The notes beneath the pieces were generated by a model. It had not been told where the DNA came from and did not search any database. It worked only from the letters and a program-made list of their open reading frames with translations. A stretch of DNA of 64,000 bases from Nitrospira sp. (GTDB taxonomy: Bacteria; Nitrospirota; Nitrospiria; Nitrospirales; Nitrospiraceae): positions 4,077,001 to 4,141,000 of the forward strand of contig CP054184.1 in NCBI GenBank assembly GCA_015709715.1. Reading direction: 5' to 3'. Shown here piece by piece: positions 56,417 through 64,000 of the stretch. The translations under genes were made by a program, and so were the position numbers. Positions within the stretch are counted from its first letter, which is position 1; the number at the start of each line of letters is the position of its first letter.

Positions 56417-56631
56417 GGGTATCCTCCAGATTCCGGCGTGAGTGTCGATCTTCCAGCTGTTTGTCCGGGGATTGTACACCGATCGCTGCGATCCGTCTTC
56501 TGTTGAGCAACATTGTGGGCGGTGAGGCGGTTGACAGAGTGAGACGGCGTGAGAGGGCAGCCGTTACAGAACGGATGCGGCCGGCACCCTTGTGCCTGGA
56601 AGAATCGGCGTAGATGGGAAAGGGAGAGTGA

Positions 56632-56823
56632 TCAGACGGCTTTTTTGACCAGTCCGGACCGCAGGCAACGGGTGCAGACGCGAATGCGCAAGGTGGAGCC
56701 GTTGACCAAGGCCCTCACACGCTGCAAATTCGGATTGAACACGCGCTTCGTCTTGTTGTTCGCGTGGCTGACGTTGTTTCCGGTTTGATGCTTCTTTCCA
56801 CAGAGATCACAGGCAAATGCCAC
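56632..56823 (-). CDS. rpmB: 50S ribosomal protein L28 (zinc-binding C+ form)
   Basis: A protein of 63 residues on the minus strand. It begins [27 protein letters not shown], the characteristic L28 start, and contains CDLC and CTRC pairs, which make it the zinc-binding (C+) paralogue. The start is a GTG with CAAAGGAG about 8 nt upstream. L28 binds 23S rRNA in the large subunit. It stands alone, not beside rpmG. Confidence 0.95.
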   Translation of the reverse strand: MAFACDLCGKKHQTGNNVSHANNKTKRVFNPNLQRVRALVNGSTLRIRVCTRCLRSGLVKKAV

Positions 56824-56877
56824 GGCCCTACTCCTTTGTTTCGGCGTCGCAATACGACTGGCCCTCGACCGGGGGGG

Positions 56878-56907
56878 ATGCTACCATAGCGCCGCAGCTC
56901 AACACAA
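56878..56907 (-). promoter_or_regulatory. Candidate promoter of rpmB
   Basis: On the minus strand, TTGTGT (complement of 56902-56907) and TAGCAT (complement of 56878-56883) are 18 bp apart, about 55 bp upstream of the rpmB GTG. The match is moderate. Confidence 0.35.
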
Positions 56908-56972
56908 GCCGTTGCCGTGAATTCTCCCATCGAGATGGGCAGGCGACGGAGGCATTTCATTCGGGACGCGTT

Positions 56973-57245
56973 ATGGACCATGTCACACTCATCGGACTGC
57001 TGGCAGGTGCCCTCACCACCATCGCCTTTATTCCTCAGCTCCAACAAACCTGGCAGACCAGATCCGCCAAGGACGTCTCGCTGGGGATGTTGCTCACGTT
57101 TACGACCGGCGTGGCCCTCTGGTTGCTGTATGGTCTGTTGCTCGGCGCCCTGCCGATCATTCTGGCCAACCTGGTGACCCTCGTCTTGACGCTGGCCATC
57201 CTCATCCTGAAGTTGCGTTTTCGCCGTCGTCAAGATTCAGCTTGA
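56973..57245 (+). CDS. SemiSWEET-type sugar transporter
   Basis: A protein of 90 residues with three membrane helices, the size of bacterial SemiSWEETs (half transporters that dimerise). The PQ-loop signature is TTIAFIPQLQQTWQTRSAKDVS. These proteins move small sugars across the inner membrane. It diverges from rpmB, and its stop codon overlaps the -35 box of the following cobalamin-riboswitch promoter. No good Shine-Dalgarno is seen before the ATG at 56973. Confidence 0.88.
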   Translation: MDHVTLIGLLAGALTTIAFIPQLQQTWQTRSAKDVSLGMLLTFTTGVALWLLYGLLLGALPIILANLVTLVLTLAILILKLRFRRRQDSA

Positions 57246-57271
57246 CAAGATCCTGCGGCCTCTCCTACAGT
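57242..57271 (+). promoter_or_regulatory. Promoter of the btuFCD operon
   Basis: A perfect -35 TTGACA (57242-57247) is followed after 18 bp by TACAGT (57266-57271). The -35 box overlaps the stop codon of the SemiSWEET gene. A transcript starting about 57,278 would begin just upstream of the cobalamin riboswitch. Confidence 0.65.
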
Positions 57272-57282
57272 CTGCTCCGTTC

Positions 57283-57436
57283 ATAGACACCTTGGGCCAA
57301 GGGAAGAGGGTGCGAAGCCCTCGCGGTCCCGCCGCTGTAAACGGGGACGAAACCCGCAGGCGCCACTGTTCACCGGTCGGTGAACGGGAAGGCGCGGGGA
57401 GTAGGACGAACCATGAGCCAGAAGACCTGCCCGAGG
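57283..57436 (+). ncRNA. Cobalamin (AdoCbl-type) riboswitch upstream of btuFCD
   Basis: All conserved elements of the cobalamin aptamer occur in order: GGGAAGAGGGTGCGAAGCCCTC, with the core GCCGCTGTAAACGGGG, then GCCACTG, GGGAAGGC, and the B12-box AGCCAGAAGACCTGCC (57416-57431). It binds adenosyl- or related cobalamin and lowers expression of the downstream uptake genes. An intrinsic terminator at 57493-57530 is the likely expression platform. The limits are approximate. Confidence 0.92.
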
Positions 57437-57492
57437 GGAGACCCTTTATTCCCTCGTGGGCTGGGGAATAGGCGAGGATGAGGTGCGGGTGT

Positions 57493-57530
57493 AATCCTCA
57501 GGGTACCGTGGAGGCCCTGGGGATTTTTTA
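57493..57530 (+). terminator. Riboswitch-controlled intrinsic terminator before btuF
   Basis: AATCCTCAGGG and CCCTGGGGATT (57493-57503 and 57515-57525) form an 11-bp stem with one G-U pair and a loop of about 11 nt. A run of six T follows (57524-57529). The right arm also contains GGGGA, which may serve as the ribosome-binding site of the TTG start at 57532 when the stem is open. Termination or RBS masking would both shut off btuF at high B12. Confidence 0.8.
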
Positions 57531-57531
57531 T

Positions 57532-58551
57532 TTGCGCAAAGTTCATCCGTTCCACCTGCAGCGACTGTCTGCCGTCTGCCTGGGAGTCTGGTGCTGTGTC
57601 GTTCTGGCTTGGTGCTCCATCGCATTCGGCGAAGGCTCTGGTGACCCCACCGTGATGAAACGACGACAACAGGGCATCCTCACGGGGATGCCGTTTATGG
57701 CGAACATCACGCCGCGCACCTTCATCGACGATGCGGGGCGGAAACTGTATATCGCCAAGGCGCCCATGCGTGTCGTTTCGCTGGCGCCGAGTATTACGGA
57801 AATGTTGTTCGCCTTAGGGCTGGACGAGCAGATCGTCGGCGTGACGGACTTTTGTAACTTTCCCCCGGCTGCGAGTTCGAGACCCAAGATCGGATATGCC
57901 CATCCCAACCTGGAGTCGCTGCTGGCCCTGAATCCGGACCTGGTGGCGGCCCCGAAAGAGTTCGCGCGTGCGAATCTCCTGACCAAGCTGGATGAATTGA
58001 AAATTCCGGTCCTGTTGCTCGAAGCCACCTCGGTGGAGAGCGTGTTCGCGCACATCCACACGCTTGGCAGAATCTTCGACCGTGTGTCCGCCGCCCATGC
58101 GCTGACCCGCGCCATGCGGGAACGAATGGCTGCGATCACCGCTCGAGTGGAGGCCCTCCCACGGCGGCGAGTGTTGTATGTGATCAACAGCGAACCCCTG
58201 ATCACCGTGGGGCCTGGCAGTTATCTCCATCAAATGATCGGCTTGGCCGGCGGGATCAATATTGCAGCAGGCGCCTCCTCACCCTACCCCAGACTGACCA
58301 TGGAAATGGTTCTGAAGGAAGATCCGGAGGTGCTCATCTTCCCGATGGGCTCCGTCGAAACGGTGCCGCGGAGCGAGCAGCAGGCATGGCGACGCTGGAC
58401 CACTCTGTCCGCCGTCAAGCAGGAACGCCTGCGTCAGGTGCCCGCCGACGCGCTCAACCGTCCTGGCCCGCGGGTCATGGAGGGGCTGGATGCGTTGGTC
58501 GCGGTCATTCACCCCGAAGCCGCCGTCGCGACGCCGACGGAACGCCCATGA
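57532..58551 (+). CDS. btuF: Periplasmic cobalamin-binding protein
   Basis: About 339 residues from the TTG at 57532, chosen because it lies after the terminator hairpin and has GGGGA 8 nt upstream. An ATG at 57478 is in frame but would place coding sequence across the terminator. A hydrophobic signal (LSAVCLGVWCCVVLAWCSIAFG) is followed by the class III binding-protein fold: MRVVSLAPSITEMLFALGL, GYAHPNLESLLALNPDLV and GGINIAAGASSPYPRLTMEMV. It captures corrinoids for BtuCD. The riboswitch and neighbours support B12 over haem or siderophores. The stop overlaps btuC. Confidence 0.88.
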   Translation: MRKVHPFHLQRLSAVCLGVWCCVVLAWCSIAFGEGSGDPTVMKRRQQGILTGMPFMANITPRTFIDDAGRKLYIAKAPMRVVSLAPSITEMLFALGLDEQIVGVTDFCNFPPAASSRPKIGYAHPNLESLLALNPDLVAAPKEFARANLLTKLDELKIPVLLLEATSVESVFAHIHTLGRIFDRVSAAHALTRAMRERMAAITARVEALPRRRVLYVINSEPLITVGPGSYLHQMIGLAGGINIAAGASSPYPRLTMEMVLKEDPEVLIFPMGSVETVPRSEQQAWRRWTTLSAVKQERLRQVPADALNRPGPRVMEGLDALVAVIHPEAAVATPTERP

Positions 58552-59708
58552 TGCCCTCCCTCGGTCATTCCACTACCCCGAGCACCTCGACCGAGCCGAG
58601 CTGCCTCTCTCCGGAAACCATCCCGCCGGCTGCCCGTTCGATCGACCCCCGTGCCTCTCTTGAAGGAGCCGTTCTGACCTCTGCACGTTGGTGGAGCGTC
58701 ATGGGCGGGCTTTCCCTGGCTGCCCTGTTATCGGTGGTGATCTGTGTTCAGGTCGGCACGCATTTCGTCGGGATCGGCGAACTGTGGCAGGTTGTCGCCA
58801 GCGCGCTGGTCGGGCTCTTTCGCGAACAGGAACCCTTGGGCACGACCGGCGTCATCTTGCTTGAGGTACGGTTGCCGCGCGTGTTGCTCGGATTCCTCAC
58901 GGGGCTCTGCCTGGCATCCGTCGGCGTGACGCTCCAGGCGCTGCTCCGGAATCCCTTGGCGGATCCCTACGTGCTCGGCGTCTCCAGTGGTGCGGCCTTG
59001 GGGGTGGCCCTGGCGGTGCTGTTGGGAATCGGCACCACCCTCTGGTCCCTCTCCGCCTTGCCGCTCTTCGGCTTCGCGGGAGGGCTAGTGGCGTTGCTGG
59101 TCCTGTACCGAATGGCCGCGACGGCCGACCGGCTGCCGGTCCATTCGATCTTGCTGGCCGGGGTGATTTTGAACGCCATTTTCTCGGCGCTGATCATGTT
59201 CATTACCTCCATCATGGAGCCGAACCGATCGTTCGGGATGATGGCCTGGCTCATGGGGTCGCTCATGGCGCCGGCCTCCCCGAGCTTCCTGGCGCTGTCG
59301 CTCTACCTGCTGCTCGGGTGGGTCTTGCTCATGAAACAGGTGCGAGCGCTCAATCTGCTGGCCATGGGGGAGGAGGTGGCACGATCGTTGGGGGTGGATA
59401 CGGAAGGCATCAAGCGCCGGCTCTTTTTGCTCTCCGCCCTGTTGACCGGGGCGGTCGTGTCGGTGAGCGGAATGATCGGCTTCATCGGGATGGTGATTCC
59501 CCACGCGGTGCGGTTGGTGCTTGGCGCAGACCACCGCCTGTTGTTGCCGGCGTCGGCCTTGGTCGGCGGCATGTTCTTGATGCTGGCCGATACGGCTGCG
59601 CGGACATTGTTCGTACCGTCGGAAGTGCCGGTCGGCATCATCACCGCCTTGGCCGGGGGGCCGTTTTTCATCTATCTCCTGGTCTGGCGAAAGGATCGCC
59701 TGGCATGA
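58548..59708 (+). CDS. btuC: Cobalamin ABC transporter permease
   Basis: A protein of 386 residues of the FecCD/BtuC family with about ten membrane helices. It has family motifs RLPRVLLGFLTGLCLASVG, RNPLADPYVLGVSSGAALG and MIGFIGMVIPHAVRLVLGADHR. The first 45 residues are a Ser/Thr/Pro-rich extension not usual for BtuC; an internal start cannot be excluded. The ATG overlaps the btuF stop (ATGA) and the stop overlaps btuD in the same way. Confidence 0.92.
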   Translation: MMPSLGHSTTPSTSTEPSCLSPETIPPAARSIDPRASLEGAVLTSARWWSVMGGLSLAALLSVVICVQVGTHFVGIGELWQVVASALVGLFREQEPLGTTGVILLEVRLPRVLLGFLTGLCLASVGVTLQALLRNPLADPYVLGVSSGAALGVALAVLLGIGTTLWSLSALPLFGFAGGLVALLVLYRMAATADRLPVHSILLAGVILNAIFSALIMFITSIMEPNRSFGMMAWLMGSLMAPASPSFLALSLYLLLGWVLLMKQVRALNLLAMGEEVARSLGVDTEGIKRRLFLLSALLTGAVVSVSGMIGFIGMVIPHAVRLVLGADHRLLLPASALVGGMFLMLADTAARTLFVPSEVPVGIITALAGGPFFIYLLVWRKDRLA

Positions 59709-60601
59709 GGTCGCCGTTGCGACAGGACGGCCAGGTGACTTGCGAAGAGACGCGCTCCCGTTTGGCGCCGGCTTATGAGGTGTGCGGCCTAGAGTTCGGC
59801 TACGACCAAGGCCGTGGCCGGATCGGCCGACTGGTGCTCCAGGACGTGGCGCTGCAGGTGGAATCCGGAACCATGCTCGGCATCGTGGGGCCGAACGGTT
59901 CGGGCAAAACGTCGCTGCTTCGGTTGCTGGCGAAGCTGGCCGTTCCGCAACAGGGGACCATCAGGCTGTTCGGGCGGCCACTCACCGAGTGGTCGCAGGA
60001 GGAGGCGGCGAGGCATCTAGCCTTCGTGGCGCAGGACCAGGCCCAACCCTTTCCCTTCACAGTGGCAGAAACCGTCTTGATGGGGCGGTTTCCCCATCGC
60101 CGGCGCAGCCGATGGGATCTCGGGTTCGGATGGGAGAACCAAGAGGACCGTGCGGCGGCGACGCACGCGATGGCGACCCTAGATATCGCCCATCTCGCCT
60201 CGCGCCTTATCACGGAGCTCTCCGGAGGAGAACGGCAGCGCACGATGATCGCCCGCGCCTTGGCGCAAACAACGGAGGTGTTGCTGCTGGATGAGCCGAC
60301 CGCGTTTCTCGATCTCCAGCACCAGCTCGACATTTGTACGGTCTTGCGTCGGCTGTGCGACCGGCTGGGACTGACCGTCGTCATCGTCTCCCACGACCTG
60401 AACCTCGCCAGCCAGTATTGTGACCGGATCGTCATGTTGCGCGACGGGCGGGTGTGGGCACAGGGGCTCCCTCAGGAGGTGTTCACGGTCGAGACGTTGC
60501 GTGGTGTGTATGGCTGCGAAGTCTTGATCGATGTCCATCCAGACTCGGGCCTTCCGCGTATGACCTTGCCGCGATATGCGGGGTTGCCGAGACAGGGGTG
60601 A
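59705..60601 (+). CDS. btuD: Cobalamin ABC transporter ATP-binding protein
   Basis: A protein of 298 residues. Walker A is GPNGSGKTS (Lys68), the Q-loop is FVAQDQAQPFPFTV, the signature motif is LSGGERQR (Ser173), Walker B is VLLLDEPTAFLD and the switch His is in IVSHDLN. It powers corrinoid import through BtuC. It overlaps btuC by 4 nt. FecE-type siderophore ATPases are close relatives; the cobalamin riboswitch decides the call. Confidence 0.92.
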   Translation: MRSPLRQDGQVTCEETRSRLAPAYEVCGLEFGYDQGRGRIGRLVLQDVALQVESGTMLGIVGPNGSGKTSLLRLLAKLAVPQQGTIRLFGRPLTEWSQEEAARHLAFVAQDQAQPFPFTVAETVLMGRFPHRRRSRWDLGFGWENQEDRAAATHAMATLDIAHLASRLITELSGGERQRTMIARALAQTTEVLLLDEPTAFLDLQHQLDICTVLRRLCDRLGLTVVIVSHDLNLASQYCDRIVMLRDGRVWAQGLPQEVFTVETLRGVYGCEVLIDVHPDSGLPRMTLPRYAGLPRQG

Positions 60602-60687
60602 ACGTAGAGCGGGAGGGGTTCGCGCCCGGCCCACCCGCGTGAACGACAGGGGCGCGTCACCATTGGAGAACGGAGTGTCAGGAAGAC

Positions 60688-60833
60688 GCCGTCAGCGTCG
60701 GGGAAGATGGTGCAACTCCATCACGGTGCCGCCACTGTAAACGGGGAGTGACCCTGCAGCGAGCCACTGGCACGTTGTGCCGGGAAGGCGCAGGGAAGCG
60801 ATGAGCCGTAAGTCAGGAGACTCAACTGACGGC
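60688..60833 (+). ncRNA. Second cobalamin riboswitch, upstream of btuB
   Basis: The core elements are present in order: GGTGCAACTCCATCACGGTGCC, then GCCACTGTAAACGGGG, GCCACTGG, GGGAAGGC and the B12-box-like AAGTCAGGAGACT. The closing stem P1 is seen directly: GCCGTCAG (60688-60695) pairs perfectly with CTGACGGC (60826-60833). It should repress btuB and cobB when cobalamin is plentiful. Confidence 0.92.
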
Positions 60834-60846
60834 TGTTACGACTGAG

Positions 60847-60865
60847 CCCTTCGAGCGAAAGGGAG
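60847..60865 (+). promoter_or_regulatory. RBS-masking hairpin of the btuB riboswitch
   Basis: CCCTT (60847-60851) can pair with AAGGG (60859-60863), covering most of the AAAGGGAG ribosome-binding site that lies 7 nt before the btuB ATG. No T-tract follows, so this riboswitch probably controls translation, unlike the terminator-based one upstream of btuF. Confidence 0.6.
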
Positions 60866-60872
60866 TGTCAGT

Positions 60873-62855
60873 ATGTCGTGTCGTGTCAGGGCATGGTCCG
60901 TCTATGTGCTGTTGGTCTGTACTGTGAGTTGCCCGCCTGTGTGGATGTCCATCGCCTCCGCCGAAGACCCTCCGGAGCCTGAGCCCGTGGTGCATGCCGA
61001 AGAAGTCGTGGTCTCGGCCACAAAAACTCCGGTGCCGGTGGGCCAAGTGACCAGCGCCGTGGAGGTCATCAGCGCGCAGGACATGAAGCGACAGAACATC
61101 AGGAGCGTGGTCGACGCCCTTCGGCTGGCTCAAGGATTGGCGGTCTTTTCGAACGGCGGGCCAGGGACCGAAGTTACGGCTAGGATTCGCGGCGGCGGGG
61201 CGAATCAGACCCTCGTGCTGATCGACGGCGCGATCGTCAACAGCGGAACCGTGGGGAGTTATAACTTCGCCAACCTGACCACCGACAACATCGAGCGGGT
61301 CGAAATTCTCCGCGGGTCACAGAGTATGTTGTGGGGGTCGGACGCCATGGGTGGGGTCATCAACATCGTGACGAAGAAGGGCCAAGGACCGTTCTCGGCC
61401 ACCGGATTCATGGAATACGGCTCCTTCGCGTCGATGCGCGAAGGGGGCACCGTGTCAGGAAAGCACGGCGCGGTGGATTACAGCCTCTCTCTCTCCCGCT
61501 GGGACACCTCCAGTTTCTCCGCGGCGAACTACCGACGCGGGGCCACGGAGCGGGATTCCTATCGTAACTGGCAAGGATCGGGGCGCGTGGGGGTGGATCT
61601 TCCGCACGACGGCCGCCTCGATTTCACCATGCGCTGGATGAACTCCGATGTGCAGTTGGACAATCTGTCGGCGACGGCACCCAATGACGTGTATGGCTCG
61701 AAGATTCGGAGTCAAGAATACGTCTTCAGTGGCAGTTATGAGCAGCCGATCACGACCTGGTGGACGCAGAAACTGACGCTCGCCCGCTCCCAAGAAGCCT
61801 CACTCTTTCTCCCCGGCACCTTGCAGCGCAGTCTCGTCACCGGCGCCTTCAGCACGCCGTTCGGCGACCCGAACGAAACCCGGGTCTTGTCGAATCGGCT
61901 CGAATGGCAGCACAACGTTCAGGTCACGAAGCTGTTGCTGCTGAGCGCGGGATACCAGTTTCGCGAACAGCAGGGTGAAAACGACACCGGTCTCACCAAT
62001 CGCATCTTGAGTTCGCACGCCGGATTCGCGCAGGCCCAATTCAACCTCTGGGATCGCCTGTTCGCCACGGCCGGTGTTCGGCAGGACAGTTACAACGTCT
62101 TCGGCGACGCCACGACTTATCGCCTGACCGGCGGGTACTACCATAAAGAAACGGATACGAAACTGCGGGCTGGGTATGCCACCGGCTTTCGAGCGCCCAG
62201 CATGAACGAATTGTACTTCCCCAATTTCGGCAATCCGAATTTGGGGCCGGAAAAGAACCAAAGCCTGGATGTGGGGATCGACCAGTATGCCCTGTCGAAG
62301 CAATTGAAACTTACCGGAGGATTCTTCTGGAATCGCTACCGGAATCTCATCACCACGACCTTCGATCCCGGGTTTTGCGCGCCGTTCAGTACCTTTGGAT
62401 TTTGTCCTCAGCAGATCGGCGAAGCTTCGACGAAGGGGTGGGAAGCCGGGCTCTCCTATACCTATTCCGGCGACCACCCCTTCCTCAAGGGGCTCGTGGT
62501 GCAGGCGAATTATACCCACACCATGACCCGCGACCTGATGACCCAGACCCGTCTGCCCCGCTGGCCCGCCGACCAGTGGAGCGCAGCGGTCAGTTACCAG
62601 CCTATCGAGCCGCTGTGGATCACGCTCACGGGCCGCTATGTGGGGTCGCGCTACAACACGACCGGTGACCGGCAGAACTTGCCGGCGTTCGATGTCTGGT
62701 CGCTGGCCGTCACCTACGATGTGACCAAGCGCCTGCAGGCCTATCTGCGGGCGGACAATCTCTTCAATGAAAAATACGAGGAGATCACCAGCGGCGGGAC
62801 GCCGATCCGCTCCATTTTCGGCGGCCTTCGCATCACCTTCGGCGAGAAGGCGTGA
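60873..62855 (+). CDS. btuB: TonB-dependent outer-membrane cobalamin receptor
   Basis: A protein of 660 residues. The signal peptide ends near ASA-E (residue 30). The TonB-box region is EEVVVSATKTP (about residues 43-53), and the plug domain has IRGGGANQTLVLIDG and NIERVEILRGSQSMLWGSDAMGGVINI. The barrel ends with the TonB-dependent C-terminal signature (AYLRADNLFNEKYEE and a final aromatic strand). It imports corrinoids across the outer membrane with TonB energy. Its riboswitch makes BtuB the best name. Confidence 0.92.
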   Translation: MSCRVRAWSVYVLLVCTVSCPPVWMSIASAEDPPEPEPVVHAEEVVVSATKTPVPVGQVTSAVEVISAQDMKRQNIRSVVDALRLAQGLAVFSNGGPGTEVTARIRGGGANQTLVLIDGAIVNSGTVGSYNFANLTTDNIERVEILRGSQSMLWGSDAMGGVINIVTKKGQGPFSATGFMEYGSFASMREGGTVSGKHGAVDYSLSLSRWDTSSFSAANYRRGATERDSYRNWQGSGRVGVDLPHDGRLDFTMRWMNSDVQLDNLSATAPNDVYGSKIRSQEYVFSGSYEQPITTWWTQKLTLARSQEASLFLPGTLQRSLVTGAFSTPFGDPNETRVLSNRLEWQHNVQVTKLLLLSAGYQFREQQGENDTGLTNRILSSHAGFAQAQFNLWDRLFATAGVRQDSYNVFGDATTYRLTGGYYHKETDTKLRAGYATGFRAPSMNELYFPNFGNPNLGPEKNQSLDVGIDQYALSKQLKLTGGFFWNRYRNLITTTFDPGFCAPFSTFGFCPQQIGEASTKGWEAGLSYTYSGDHPFLKGLVVQANYTHTMTRDLMTQTRLPRWPADQWSAAVSYQPIEPLWITLTGRYVGSRYNTTGDRQNLPAFDVWSLAVTYDVTKRLQAYLRADNLFNEKYEEITSGGTPIRSIFGGLRITFGEKA

Positions 62856-62874
62856 ACGGCATGGGGAGCGTCTG

Positions 62875-64000
62875 ATGCACTGTCCGCGTCTGGTCATTGC
62901 CGGCACCCAGAGCGGTGTCGGCAAAACTACGGCCACCCTCGCGCTCTTGGCAGCATTAAAGGCCAGAGGGCTGGTGGTCCAGCCCTTCAAAGCGGGGCCG
63001 GATTTTATCGATCCGGGGCACCATCGCGCCGCGACCGGCCGCGCATCGCGGAACCTGGACGGATGGATGTTAGGGGAAGCCGTCAATCGCTCCCTCTTTG
63101 CGCGCGCCTCAGCCGATGCAGACCTATCGATCATCGAAGGGATGATGGGGTTGTTCGACGGAAGTTCGTCGGTGCATGAACGGGGCAGCACGGCGGAATT
63201 GGCCAAACAATTGGCTGCGCCGGTCTTGCTGGTGATCGATGGGAGCGCCATGGCGCGGTCCGCCGCCGCCATGGCCTCGGGGTATGAGCGATTCGATCCC
63301 GCCCTGCAGGTGCGGGGAGTCCTGTTTAATCGCGTTCGCAGCGAGGGCCATTATCGGCTGCTGCGGGAGGCCGTGCAGGCGGAGACGGACCTCACGGTCG
63401 TAGGGTACCTGAGGCCGGACGAGGGCGTGACGATTCAGGATCGCCATCTCGGATTGCGAACCGCCATCGAGGTGGGGGCTGGTGATCTCTACGACCGGCT
63501 GGCGCGATCCGCAGCAGATACGATCGACTTGGAACAGATAGAAACCTTGGCTCGTGCCGCGGAGACCTTTCCGGAAACCACGCTGCCGGTTGCTCCACCG
63601 CGAGCGCACCGGCAACAGGTGCGAGTCGGCGTGGCCTACGATCCGGCCTTTTGTTTTTACTATCAGGACAACCTGGACTCGCTCGAAGCGGCGGGTGCTA
63701 CGCTCGTGATGTTTTCACCATTGCGGGATGCCCAGGTGCCGGATGCTGACCTGTTGTATTTCGGCGGTGGGTATCCCGAACTCTACGGCGAGGCCTTGGC
63801 GGCCAATGGTTCCCTGCGTAGGGCAGTGTGGAGTTTTGCCCGAAACGGAGGCGCCATCTACGCCGAATGCGGCGGGTTGATGTTCTTGACGGAGGCGATT
63901 CGCGACGCTGCGGGGCGACGACATGAGATGGTGGGCTTGTTTCCGGCGGAAGCGGTGATGCGAAGCGATGGGATGACGTTGGGGTACCGGACGGTGCGGG
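62875..64000 (+). CDS. cobB/cbiA: Cobyrinate a,c-diamide synthase, 3' end outside window
   Basis: The frame is open from the ATG at 62875 to the right edge (375 codons; the full family length is about 450-470). The N-terminal P-loop is IAGTQSGVGKTTATLAL, with PFKAGPDFIDPGHH, and NLDGWM and GMMGLFDG are typical of CbiA/CobB. The class I glutamine-amidotransferase domain has YAECGGLMFL with nucleophile Cys332. It amidates the a and c side chains of (hydrogeno)cobyrinate using glutamine and ATP. GGGAG precedes the ATG, and it lies 19 bp after btuB, so it shares the riboswitch. Confidence 0.94.
   Translation, partial: MHCPRLVIAGTQSGVGKTTATLALLAALKARGLVVQPFKAGPDFIDPGHHRAATGRASRNLDGWMLGEAVNRSLFARASADADLSIIEGMMGLFDGSSSVHERGSTAELAKQLAAPVLLVIDGSAMARSAAAMASGYERFDPALQVRGVLFNRVRSEGHYRLLREAVQAETDLTVVGYLRPDEGVTIQDRHLGLRTAIEVGAGDLYDRLARSAADTIDLEQIETLARAAETFPETTLPVAPPRAHRQQVRVGVAYDPAFCFYYQDNLDSLEAAGATLVMFSPLRDAQVPDADLLYFGGGYPELYGEALAANGSLRRAVWSFARNGGAIYAECGGLMFLTEAIRDAAGRRHEMVGLFPAEAVMRSDGMTLGYRTVR

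Overview
The window is a GC-rich bacterial chromosome segment. Its housekeeping order (ribF-tilS-hpt-ftsH-folP-glmM), the long exopolysaccharide locus with a BY-kinase, a BBP2-type barrel and SLBB export proteins, and the overall gene style suggest a Nitrospira-like member of the Nitrospirota. That placement is an inference from gene content only.

Region 1 (1-17.4 kb, all on +) is housekeeping: riboflavin kinase (partial), TilS, hypoxanthine phosphoribosyltransferase, FtsH, dihydropteroate synthase, GlmM, ComEC, a DegT-family aminotransferase, MtnA, Ndk, a TPR/glycosidase-like lipoprotein, GcvH, dihydrolipoyl dehydrogenase, a ComEA-like protein, TyrRS and tRNA-Gly(CCC). Many neighbours overlap by 1-8 nt, which indicates translational coupling.

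Region 2 (17.6-39.7 kb) is the first half of an exopolysaccharide locus. A divergent LuxR-type regulator with a degenerate receiver faces a NusG/RfaH-like antiterminator, an orphan OrfA-like helix-turn-helix protein, a BBP2 outer-membrane barrel, a Wzz/BY-kinase, a MurJ/Wzx flippase, four GT4 glycosyltransferases, a Wzy/WaaL-like polymerase or ligase, two SGNH hydrolases, an asparagine-synthase-like amidotransferase, a putative methyltransferase, a NodB-type deacetylase and a small PglC-like phosphoglycosyl transferase. A secreted beta-propeller gene runs on the opposite strand inside this block.

Region 3 (39.9-56 kb) is the unusual part. It encodes a luciferase-like flavin monooxygenase and a flavin reductase, a free-standing adenylation enzyme with a carrier protein, a methyltransferase, a PglD-like acyltransferase, FemAB-like and GNAT acyltransferases, a PglE-like aminotransferase and a PglF/WbpM-like 4,6-dehydratase. 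I infer that these make a bacillosamine-type amino sugar and may decorate it with an oxidised or methylated acyl or aminoacyl group carried on the ACP. The block ends with three SLBB polysaccharide-export proteins carrying 2, 9 and 7 SLBB units. The two large ones share a 1,054-bp repeat in which I see a single mismatch.

Region 4 (56-64 kb) holds a small lipoprotein, zinc-type L28, a SemiSWEET transporter and a vitamin B12 uptake/salvage regulon. One cobalamin riboswitch with an intrinsic terminator precedes btuFCD. A second with an apparent RBS-sequestering hairpin precedes btuB and cobB/cbiA, which runs off the right edge. No CRISPR array, integrase, complete insertion sequence or rRNA was seen.
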